From NCBI GenBank assembly GCA_903846015.1, contig CAIMZS010000639.1:1-40069 (forward strand): 40,069 nucleotides of DNA, given 5' to 3'. The notes beneath the pieces were generated by a model. It did no database searches, was not told the origin of the DNA, and was given only the letters and a program-made list of their open reading frames with translations. The position numbers were made by a program, and so were the translations under genes. The number at the start of each line of letters is the position of its first letter. Position 1 is the first letter of the stretch. The DNA comes from an uncultured Anaerolineae bacterium. Its GTDB lineage: Bacteria > Chloroflexota > Anaerolineae > Anaerolineales > Villigracilaceae. Below are positions 1 through 6,770 of the stretch, piece after piece.

Positions 1-1505
1 GGGTGCGACTGGTTAGCGAGTAGCTCGGTGCGCAGTGCGATCAGTTGGGTTTTCTGCTCAGCGCTCAGGCTTTGGCCCACTTTGGAGAAGTTGACTGCCA
101 TGTTGTAGATGATTTCGCCGTCATACGCACCGTATTTATCCGAAAGGCTCAGGATGGTGGCTTTGTCGGCGACGCCGCCTGTCAGGAACTTGCGCAGTTC
201 GGTGGAGATTTGTGTGCGGGTATCCACAAGCCCGAGCAAGGGGGGCTTGCTGGTAGTCACCAGGCTGGTGATGAGCTGCGCCTGGTCGGGAGTCAGCTTG
301 TCGAGCATGGTTTGGCCCAGGTCGCCGGTCAGGTTGGTGGGAATGGAGTAGGTCGGGTCACTCATCGCTTTGATGTCCTTCAGGTAGAACGAGCCGAAGT
401 AGGTGCCGTGCCGTTCCGGGCAGAAGTAGACATCGGCTTCTACAGAACCGGCGTACCAGGAGTACATGTCGGCGGCGTAGGTCATCACAGCCACTTTCAC
501 ATTCCGGTCGAGGCCCTGAATATCCCCGGGTTCGGTCACGGTCGGCCAGGTTTTCATGCCCTTGCCCTTCATCGCGTCGAAATAAGCCTTCTGATCAGTG
601 CTAAAGGAGCTAACCAGCCTGCCATATAACTCGGCGCGGGCGAAACTGATTTCACCATCCAGATGGTAGAGTTCGGCGGAATAAGCTTTGACCGCATCTT
701 CGCTCAAGCCAGTCGTCCCGGAGGGCAGGTCGCCGTCCAGCAGGCGGGTGAATGCCTTGATCAGGACAAAACGTTTGTATCCATATTCGCTGATGGCAGC
801 CGTCTGGCTTTTGGCGAGCATCACCAATTCGACGCGTTGTTCTGCGGTCAGATTGTTGAGTGTGTTCATCGCGGCGCTGGTCAGGAAGTCACCGGCGTGA
901 CCCATCTGGCTCGGGTCGTTGTCGCGCAAGTACTGGAAACCCCAGAAGTCGGCCACTTTTCCGGGCGGAAAAAAGGAGTCTGCACCCAGGTCGCCGGTCA
1001 TGAAGGCCAGTGCGTCATAGGAAATCGTCATGCCCTGGGCTTTGTCTGAGATGGCTTGTTCGATGTTGTAGGCCGAGCCGTTGGCATCCAGGGGCTGATC
1101 GCCCGGCTGGTTACCATTTTGCCCGGGTTGTGTACCACCGGTCTGATTTTCGTTCTGACCGCCGGCCTGCGGGCCATGCGGAGCAACACAGGCTAACTGG
1201 TTCTGGATGGTTTCGCATGTGCCGCTTTCCGCGCCTTTGGCAGCTGTGAAGGTACAGGCGTCTTTCACAACCTTAGCGCTGCAGGCATCGTAGGCTTCCT
1301 TCGGAGGCAGTGGCTGATTGCCGGATTGTGCTTGGCCCTGAGTGTTGCCACTTTGAACGGTATTTTGATCTTGGGTCACAGCCGTCGCAACGGTTGTGTT
1401 GGTGGAGGCTGTGGTATTGGTTTGTGATGTGGCTGTTCTGGCCATGGAGCAGGCTGAGAGCAGCATGGCGAGGATAACGAGCAGGTATAACAGTTTTGTT
1501 TTCAT
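1..1505 (-). CDS. Lipoprotein of unknown function, truncated by the window edge
   Basis: Reading the minus strand from the ATG at 1505-1503 gives an open frame of 501 codons that runs off base 1 without a stop, so the C-terminus lies outside the window. The start is preceded by AAAGGAG. The first 19 residues form a signal peptide with a lipobox (LSAC, Cys19), so the protein is predicted to be a membrane-anchored lipoprotein. Residues about 20-110 are a low-complexity Thr/Asn/Gln/Gly linker. The rest is acidic and alpha-helical in character, with Trp/Tyr-rich stretches, and I do not recognise a family. It is the last gene of a three-gene minus-strand group and has its own PhoB-box-like promoter at 1529-1583. 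No enzymatic motif is visible and no function is assigned. Confidence 0.8.
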   Translation of the reverse strand, partial: MKTKLLYLLVILAMLLSACSMARTATSQTNTTASTNTTVATAVTQDQNTVQSGNTQGQAQSGNQPLPPKEAYDACSAKVVKDACTFTAAKGAESGTCETIQNQLACVAPHGPQAGGQNENQTGGTQPGQNGNQPGDQPLDANGSAYNIEQAISDKAQGMTISYDALAFMTGDLGADSFFPPGKVADFWGFQYLRDNDPSQMGHAGDFLTSAAMNTLNNLTAEQRVELVMLAKSQTAAISEYGYKRFVLIKAFTRLLDGDLPSGTTGLSEDAVKAYSAELYHLDGEISFARAELYGRLVSSFSTDQKAYFDAMKGKGMKTWPTVTEPGDIQGLDRNVKVAVMTYAADMYSWYAGSVEADVYFCPERHGTYFGSFYLKDIKAMSDPTYSIPTNLTGDLGQTMLDKLTPDQAQLITSLVTTSKPPLLGLVDTRTQISTELRKFLTGGVADKATILSLSDKYGAYDGEIIYNMAVNFSKVGQSLSAEQKTQLIALRTELLANQSH

Positions 1506-1528
1506 TTTTCTCCTTTTGTTATGTTCTG

Positions 1529-1583
1529 ATCTTACAAAAGAGATGTTCAGAACCTGTTTAGAAGTGATTGGGTTTCTGTTCAA
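1529..1583 (-). promoter_or_regulatory. PhoB-box-like operator/promoter of the truncated lipoprotein gene
   Basis: On the minus strand, CTAAACA and CTGAACA (1561-1544) form a 7-bp direct repeat with 4-bp spacing. A third half-site, TTGAACA (1583-1577), lies exactly 22 bp upstream. A -10-like TAAGAT (1534-1529) follows nine bases after the last heptamer. The spacing matches boxes at two other genes (3094-3126 and 5077-5131). The geometry fits OmpR/PhoB-family regulators; which regulator binds is inference. GTTCTGA/TCAGAAC arms at 1523-1553 could alternatively fold as a hairpin. Confidence 0.5.
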
Positions 1584-1598
1584 ACTTTCGTTTTATTC

Positions 1599-3068
1599 TT
1601 ATGGTCTGGCGTAGACAACATGCAATTCAGCGCTGGCGATGGTGATGTCTTTGATGGCGGTCAACATCACTTCGCGGGTAGCCTGGGCGGCAGGGATAGA
1701 GACCTGCGGCACGGAGAGCGCATATACGCTATAAATGTATTCCTTGTCGCCAGGGCCTTTGGAGCAAGGCGGTGCATAGGCCAGGTCTTTGTTGACGCTA
1801 TTGGTTCCGATTGTGCCAATGCCGCTGACGTTTTTCGCGAGGCTGATGACACCTGTCGGGATGTTATACACAACCCAATACCAGTGAATAGCATTATCCG
1901 GCGCGGCATGGTGCATGATGACCACGAAAGACTTTGTCCCGGCGGGCGCAGCGCTCCACGAAAGCGCCAGGGTGGAGGCTGCTCCATCACAGGTGTATTC
2001 GACGGGCAGTCGCCCATCAGCCGGCAGGTCGGGGCTGGTCAGGGTGAACGTGGATGTGTTGGTCTCCACCGCTGTGCTGCTCATGGACATTTTGACAGTG
2101 TAGACCGCCGTTCGGGCAGTGATGAATAAGGTCAAGCCATCTTTCCCGGCGATAGTGCCCGTTCTAGCAGGGCCGAAGGCCACATTGGTCGGGTTTTCCG
2201 TTGTTGGGATATCGCGCAGGTGTTTTCCTGTGGTATCGAAAACTTGCACCTTGTTCGGCGTGGTCAGGTACAGATTGCCAGCGGCATCCAAATCCATGCC
2301 ATCCGATCCAACCGCAACGAACAGTTTTTTATTGCTCAGGGTTCCTTCCCTATTGATGGCGTAGGCATACGTCTGATTGGCGCCGTAATCTGCCACATAA
2401 AGCGTTTTGCCATCCGCCGTACCGGCAATGCCGTTGGGCTGCTGCAGGTCGTTGATAACGCGCGTCACCTGGCTGTGATCCGGCGTCAAATAGTAGACGT
2501 GCTGTCCATCCTGCACCACCGGGGCCTGGTAGGCCGGATCTGTGAAGTAAATCCCGCCCTGTGAGTCAATCCACAGGTCATTCGGCTCGTTGAAGCGAGT
2601 GCCGTTATAGGTTTCGACCAGAGCTGTTACCTGTCCCTGAGCATTGATCGAAATTAACCGGCCTTTGCCGCCCTCGCAGGCGATCAGGTTGCCGCTTTTA
2701 TCGAACATCAAGCCATTGGGACCGCTCAGCCCCTGGACAAAGACGCTGACGCTTCCATCCGCTGTCCATTTGTAGATTTTCCCGGCGTTGATGTCTGAGA
2801 AGTAGACATTCCCGTTACCATCTGCTGCCGGGCCTTCGGTGAAAAGATAGGTACCGGAAACCGGCTGGATTTCAGCACTGAAAGTGATCGCGTTCACAGT
2901 GGGTTGCTGCTGCGGAGCGGGCTGTTGTGTGGGCTGCGCAGCGGGAACCTGGGCCAGCGTGGCGGGCGGTTCGGCCGGATTCGCCGGGGCGACGATACTT
3001 TTGCAGGCACTGGCGGTTATCGCCAGCAAAACAAAGATTGAAATAAGGATCTGTTTTTGGTTTTTCAT
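1599..3068 (-). CDS. Lipoprotein fusing an SMP-30/gluconolactonase-like propeller to a PEBP (YbhB/YbcL) domain
   Basis: The ATG at 3068 is chosen because AAAGG lies seven bases upstream; a GTG at 3083 is also in frame. A signal peptide ends in a lipobox (ASAC, Cys22), followed by a Pro/Gln/Ala-rich linker to about residue 60. Residues about 65-320 carry the repeating blades of an SMP-30/gluconolactonase propeller (EGPAADGNGNVYFSD, FNEPNDLWIDSQGGIYFTDP, LQQPNGIAGTADGKTLYVAD). Residues about 330-489 match the phosphatidylethanolamine-binding family, with the phrases PVEYTCDGA, SFVVIMHH, HWYWVVYNIP and YAPPCSKGPGDKEYIYSVYAL. Both halves would sit outside the cytoplasmic membrane. A dispersed-repeat core encodes residues near 298-306 (GPARTGTIAG) in the last blade. 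An enzymatic lactonase role is possible, but ligand binding is equally likely. Confidence 0.88.
   Translation of the reverse strand: MKNQKQILISIFVLLAITASACKSIVAPANPAEPPATLAQVPAAQPTQQPAPQQQPTVNAITFSAEIQPVSGTYLFTEGPAADGNGNVYFSDINAGKIYKWTADGSVSVFVQGLSGPNGLMFDKSGNLIACEGGKGRLISINAQGQVTALVETYNGTRFNEPNDLWIDSQGGIYFTDPAYQAPVVQDGQHVYYLTPDHSQVTRVINDLQQPNGIAGTADGKTLYVADYGANQTYAYAINREGTLSNKKLFVAVGSDGMDLDAAGNLYLTTPNKVQVFDTTGKHLRDIPTTENPTNVAFGPARTGTIAGKDGLTLFITARTAVYTVKMSMSSTAVETNTSTFTLTSPDLPADGRLPVEYTCDGAASTLALSWSAAPAGTKSFVVIMHHAAPDNAIHWYWVVYNIPTGVISLAKNVSGIGTIGTNSVNKDLAYAPPCSKGPGDKEYIYSVYALSVPQVSIPAAQATREVMLTAIKDITIASAELHVVYARP
2150..2174 (-). repeat. Family A dispersed repeat core inside the SMP-30/PEBP gene
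   Basis: The sequence reads on the gene's sense strand as GGCCCTGCTAGAACGGGCAC followed by TATC, and is translated GPARTGTIAG. It is the same repeat, in the same frame, as the one at the N-terminus of the NTF2-like gene at 8482. Confidence 0.8.
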
Positions 3069-3093
3069 TGGGTAGCCTTTCACTGTTGTTCTG

Positions 3094-3126
3094 ATCTTAC
3101 AAAAGAGTTGTTCAGAACCTGTTCAG
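3094..3126 (-). promoter_or_regulatory. PhoB-box-like operator/promoter of the SMP-30/PEBP gene
   Basis: The minus strand shows CTGAACA, GGTT, CTGAACA (3126-3109), then nine bases, then TAAGAT (3099-3094). The block CCCAATCACTT that lies upstream of the box in the two sister promoters is missing. It is replaced directly by a dispersed repeat that begins at 3128, so the third half-site is also lost. Confidence 0.5.
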
Positions 3127-3127
3127 A

Positions 3128-3160
3128 CGATAGTGCCGGTTCTAGCACGGCCATGGGCAC
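3128..3160 (-). repeat. Family A dispersed repeat abutting an operator
   Basis: It reads CGATAGTGCCGGTTCTAGCA and continues CGGCCATGGGCAC on the plus strand. It lies one base from the heptamer repeats of the downstream promoter. Confidence 0.8.
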
Positions 3161-3170
3161 AGAGTTCCGT

Positions 3171-5045
3171 TTAACCGCCGCAAGCGTACAAGGCTGTAAA
3201 CTGCTGGTTGCGCGGCCCGCCAGATGCCAGGCTGACTCTCTGCGTAGAAACTGCCGCGCCTGGCACCTTCACCACGGTGCAACTGGTCTGCACCCAGGCA
3301 GAAATTTCGGCTTTCTGTGAAAGGTTGCCGTTATCGACGATGTAGCGCAGTTTTCCATCTGCCACCATCGTCTGCAACTGAGCTAACGTAATCACGTCAT
3401 CATTGCCAATGTAGCCTCCAAATGTCAACACCGCGCGCCCGGTTGCCAAAATAAAAGGCGCAGCGCCGTGCGAATCGAGTGTGGCAGCCAGATAAGTTTC
3501 CGGGCTGGTATGCCCTACCAGGTAATCCAACACCACTTGTTGCGTAGGGCTGATTTCCGTTCCCAACCGGCCATAACCGGGGCGGCCGGGCAGTGGCCCG
3601 GCAACCGGTAAATCGACTTCTGGCTGCGGGTTGAAGGTTGTCAGCCCCGACCAGAGCAACGGCCCGACCAGCAGGCTAAACAGTACCAAGCCAATTACCC
3701 AGGTCTGTGGACGTACTGCCAGCAGCGCCATCCCGGTTAGCCAGAGTACAACTATCAGTGCAGATATTGCCACGAGAAAGGTGGGATAGGCCGATAGGAT
3801 GGAAAGCTCGAATCCGAGAGTGATCCCGCTCAACAAAGCAACCAGGCCCCACCCGAATCGGTTTTGCCGCGCGAACAACTGCTCAAAAGCCCAGACCGTT
3901 GCGCCTACCAGCGCTGCCAGCGCAGGGCCAAGCATAATCAGGTAATAGGTGTGCCACAGCCCGGCTGTAAAGCTGAAATACAGCGCCAGTGGAAATAACC
4001 AGCCCGCCCACAGGATAAGCGCCAGGTGTTTGTCGGTTAGCGCACGGGGACGGCCAAGCATCACCAGTATGAGGACGCAGCCTGGCAACGTGAGCGGCAG
4101 CAACCAGGAAGCTTGCGTCGCCAGCGGCTCGGTGAATAGGCGCAGCACCCCGGCGGTGCCAACTTCGTTCGGATTACCAAAACTGCTGGTCGTTGTTCCC
4201 TGAAGAGCTGCATAGCTGGAGCCGCTCAGCAGGCGTCTTAGCCCGTTGTGGCCGACAATCAACTCGGTGACAGTGTTATCGGTGCTGGAACCGATAAACG
4301 GGCGGTTTGCCGCCGGGACGGCATCCACAATCAGCGCCCAGGAGAGTGAAACCGCCAGCAGCAAGCCGGTCGCCAGTCCCAGGTGGGTCAGGCGTTTTAT
4401 CCAGCCGTGTTGGGCGCCGAAGAAATAAAGGGTGTACACCGCTGGCAGGATCATGTAGGCCTGCAACATTTTGATGTTGAAACCTAACCCGATGAGCAGC
4501 GCACTCAGGAGCAAAAAACGGAATTGGCCGCTTTCGACCGACTTCCAGACCGCCCAGACTGCCATCAGCAGAACAAAGACCAGCATCCCATCCATGGTGT
4601 TGTTCCGCTCGGTGGCGATAGTGATCGGGGTGATAGCCAGCACCAGCGCCGCAGTCAGCCCGGCCAGGGTGCCAAATTGTTTTTTGACCAGTGCATTAAG
4701 CAGCGGAATGGATAAAACCCCTGCCAGCGCATTGGGGAAAGCGAGTGCGAACCCGTTCAACCCGAGGAAATAGGCCGAAACCGCCTCCAGCCATAGCCCC
4801 AGCGGCGGCTTATCAACCGAGATTGACCCACCTGGCTCGAAGGCCGCAAAAAAGAAATTCTGCCACGAGGTCAGCATGTATTTGACGGCGGCGGCATAAT
4901 ATTCATTCCCAATGCTGGTTGCGCCGAGGTTGTAAAAGCGTAGGAAGGTCCCTAGCAAGATAATGGCGGTCAACCCGAGCGCAGTAAAGGTTTTCACGCG
5001 TGAGGTTGACCACATATTTTCAAAGGTTTGATTTTCTGTGAACAT
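3171..5045 (-). CDS. Polytopic GT39/GT83-type (PMT/ArnT/YkcB-like) membrane glycosyltransferase
   Basis: The ATG at 5045 has GGAG six bases upstream; the in-frame ATG at 5057 has no ribosome site. The product (about 624 residues) has an N-terminal transmembrane helix followed by the hallmark first periplasmic loop: Glu48 in SIGNEYYA and the DKPPLGLWLE motif at 78-87. This loop is typical of the dolichyl-phosphate-mannose/ArnT superfamily, which transfers sugars from a polyprenyl phosphate to an acceptor outside the membrane. About ten further hydrophobic segments follow to about residue 470. The C-terminal soluble domain of about 150 residues (TYLAATLDSHGAAPFILATG) is characteristic of YkcA/YkcB-like members. 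Two exported lipoproteins lie downstream on the same strand, so cell-envelope modification is a reasonable inference. The acceptor is unknown. Confidence 0.88.
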   Translation of the reverse strand: MFTENQTFENMWSTSRVKTFTALGLTAIILLGTFLRFYNLGATSIGNEYYAAAVKYMLTSWQNFFFAAFEPGGSISVDKPPLGLWLEAVSAYFLGLNGFALAFPNALAGVLSIPLLNALVKKQFGTLAGLTAALVLAITPITIATERNNTMDGMLVFVLLMAVWAVWKSVESGQFRFLLLSALLIGLGFNIKMLQAYMILPAVYTLYFFGAQHGWIKRLTHLGLATGLLLAVSLSWALIVDAVPAANRPFIGSSTDNTVTELIVGHNGLRRLLSGSSYAALQGTTTSSFGNPNEVGTAGVLRLFTEPLATQASWLLPLTLPGCVLILVMLGRPRALTDKHLALILWAGWLFPLALYFSFTAGLWHTYYLIMLGPALAALVGATVWAFEQLFARQNRFGWGLVALLSGITLGFELSILSAYPTFLVAISALIVVLWLTGMALLAVRPQTWVIGLVLFSLLVGPLLWSGLTTFNPQPEVDLPVAGPLPGRPGYGRLGTEISPTQQVVLDYLVGHTSPETYLAATLDSHGAAPFILATGRAVLTFGGYIGNDDVITLAQLQTMVADGKLRYIVDNGNLSQKAEISAWVQTSCTVVKVPGAAVSTQRVSLASGGPRNQQFTALYACGG

Positions 5046-5076
5046 GGTTTTCTCCATTTAATGAACGACTGTCCAT

Positions 5077-5131
5077 AGAATAGCAAAGTGATGTTCAGAA
5101 ATTGTTTAGAAGTGATTGGGAATCTGTTCGA
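5077..5131 (-). promoter_or_regulatory. PhoB-box-like operator/promoter of the glycosyltransferase gene
   Basis: The minus strand shows CTAAACA, ATTT, CTGAACA (5109-5092), nine bases, then TATTCT (5082-5077). A third half-site TCGAACA (5131-5125) lies 22 bp upstream of the first heptamer. About 45 of 60 bases match the promoter at 1529-1583, including the CCCAATCACTT block between half-sites. Confidence 0.55.
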
Positions 5132-5783
5132 GTTTACGAATACTTCTTTCCAGCACAAAACCCGTGCTGAACACATATCAAGCAGAGTTTTGGTACCCCC
5201 TGAATTTCGGTCAGATCGTCGTCAGAGTTTATATTGACGGTTTTGGCAGCTCCAATATGCTCAGCATACTCCGCAGATAGTCGCAAAACCCCAGCAGGTT
5301 AGTCAGCAAGATGAGCGGCACCGCCAGCGACATGTCAAGTGGGTGGCCAGCGCAGTGGAGCATGAGTGCGGGTGCCCTCCATCCGAAGCAGCAAAGATAA
5401 CTGTTCACGATGTATAACCACGATAAGCCCATATACTCTATATCTGGCCTGGGTCGGTTTTTCTCCGGGCCTTCCGTCTCAAAATCCATTAAGAAGCTGG
5501 GAGCTTTTACCTTTTTATAAAGAAAGGTAATCAGCCATTCCGATGCATGACCATTGGCTTCGGAATGGTTGATTCTTGGATGCGAACCATTTTGTTGGCG
5601 GGGAAATCTTAAAAAGTGTCATCTTATACAGAGAACCAATGATTCCGTTTAGCTTTCTGACAACAAAAACTTTGTGCAAATTTTTGCTATCAGAAACTTT
5701 AATGATATGTTAATTTTAAAAAAACCTATATTGTGATATATTATATCCAATTAGTGGAATTTAAATTGTAAGGTCTTAATTCA
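5132..5783. other. Intergenic region between divergent gene groups, no convincing gene
   Basis: This stretch of about 650 bases separates the minus-strand group from the long plus-strand run. The only sizeable frame (5229-5489, minus, 86 codons) lacks a ribosome-binding site and resembles nothing I know. The final 180 bases are very AT-rich (5690-5775) and must hold the promoter of the plus-strand run, but no -35/-10 pair is clear enough to call. The GGAGG at 5786-5790 is the ribosome site of the next gene. Confidence 0.6.
5507..5574. other. Two adjacent intergenic stem-loops
   Basis: TTACCTTT (5507-5514) pairs perfectly with AAAGGTAA (5523-5530). Immediately next, AATCAGCCATTCCGA (5529-5543) pairs with TCGGAATGGTTGATT (5560-5574), a 15-bp stem with one G-T wobble and a 16-base loop. 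No T-run follows on either strand. A regulatory RNA, a protein site or a decayed repeat are all possible. Confidence 0.55.
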
Positions 5784-5796
5784 TTGGAGGTAGTAA

Positions 5797-6621
5797 ATGG
5801 GTAAGAAAGTTTTGGTTTGTATTTCTGAATATGGTTATTGGGGCGAAGAATTGGTTGGCCCGCTGGATGTTCTTGATGCCAAAGGTTACCAAACGGTTTT
5901 CATGACATCCAAAGGCAACCGCGCCCATGCCCTTCCGCCCAGCGCCGAAGCGGGCTATTTTGATCCGCCGCTCCACAAAGTCGTCACCGATGAATATTAT
6001 GCCGCGAAGACACGTGAAATTGATGGCTCCACTCGCCTTGATAATCCCATCAATCTTTCCACGTGGTTCCCGGTGCGGCCATTTTTCAACTCGCCAAATT
6101 TCGGGCCAGCCCTTGAAGCCTATTACACCAAGCGCGATGAGTGTTGGAAGCAATTGGCGGAGTATGATGCCCTTCTGCTGCCTGGTGGCAGCGGCCCCAT
6201 GATCGATATGGTCAATAATCAGCAGCTTCATGATGTGATTCTGGGATTTGTAGCCCAGAATAAGTTGGTTGCAGCCGAATGTTACTGCGTTACCTGCCTG
6301 GCTTTTGCGCGCGATTGGACTGACCGAAAAAGCATCATCCTGGGTAAACACGTCACCGGTCATGCCCTCGAATACGATTACAAAGATGGTACCGGTGTTC
6401 TCGGAATTGATGCAAACTTCGGACCCCCTTTCTACCCATTGGAGTTGATATTGCGCGATGCTGTTGGTCCAAATGGGCAATATCACGGTGGGGTTGGTCG
6501 CACGATTTCCACCATACTTGATTACCCCTTCCTCACGGGTCGTTCAACCCAGGATTCCAGATTGGTTGGCGAACTGATGGTTGAATCACTCGAAAAAGGC
6601 CTGAAGCGTTACGGCTGGTAA
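5797..6621 (+). CDS. DJ-1/PfpI-superfamily protein (class I glutamine-amidotransferase-like)
   Basis: The ATG has an excellent GGAGG six bases upstream. The fold is recognisable from KKVLVCISEYGYWGEELVGP at the start (Glu17/Glu18 are candidate acid residues), DALLLPGGSGP at about 124-134, and the nucleophile-elbow region LVAAECYCVTCL (158-168). The nucleophile would be Cys162, aligned with the AAICHG motif of Hsp31/PfpI proteins, but the following His-Gly is replaced by Tyr-Cys. At 274 residues it is long like the Hsp31 type rather than the 165-residue PfpI type. Family members include glyoxalase III-like enzymes, chaperones and isonitrile hydratases. It heads the plus-strand run, and a second member lies at 16950. 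The substrate is unknown. Confidence 0.85.
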   Translation: MGKKVLVCISEYGYWGEELVGPLDVLDAKGYQTVFMTSKGNRAHALPPSAEAGYFDPPLHKVVTDEYYAAKTREIDGSTRLDNPINLSTWFPVRPFFNSPNFGPALEAYYTKRDECWKQLAEYDALLLPGGSGPMIDMVNNQQLHDVILGFVAQNKLVAAECYCVTCLAFARDWTDRKSIILGKHVTGHALEYDYKDGTGVLGIDANFGPPFYPLELILRDAVGPNGQYHGGVGRTISTILDYPFLTGRSTQDSRLVGELMVESLEKGLKRYGW

Positions 6622-6665
6622 AAAAACGAGACAGGGAAGTGTGTGCGAAATGGTACCCGGTTTTT

Positions 6666-6737
6666 CGATAGTGCCGGTTCTAGCACGGCCACGGGCACGG
6701 GCAAAGATTTCGCCTCGCGCTGGAACCGGGACTATCG
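6666..6737. repeat. Inverted pair of family A repeats (MITE-like unit)
   Basis: The left arm 6666-6684 (CGATAGTGCCGGTTCTAGC) and right arm 6719-6737 (GCTGGAACCGGGACTATCG) are inverted copies matching at 17 of 19 positions. The 34-base centre carries a GGGCAC hexamer repeat. It fills most of the gap between the DJ-1 and ThDP genes. Confidence 0.75.
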
Positions 6738-6770
6738 CCATATTTCCCCGAAAGATCAAGGAACTCATTC

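Noticed and set aside
663-1049. Second plus-strand open frame in the first kilobase
   Set aside because: Same reason as the other shadows: it lies wholly antisense to the lipoprotein gene and has no independent start signal.
45-1249. Several plus-strand open frames opposite the first lipoprotein
   Set aside because: They are antisense shadows of a clear minus-strand gene with signal peptide, lipobox and ribosome site.
5229-5489. Small minus-strand open frame of 86 codons
   Set aside because: It has no ribosome-binding site, atypical composition and no family resemblance; the region is better described as intergenic.
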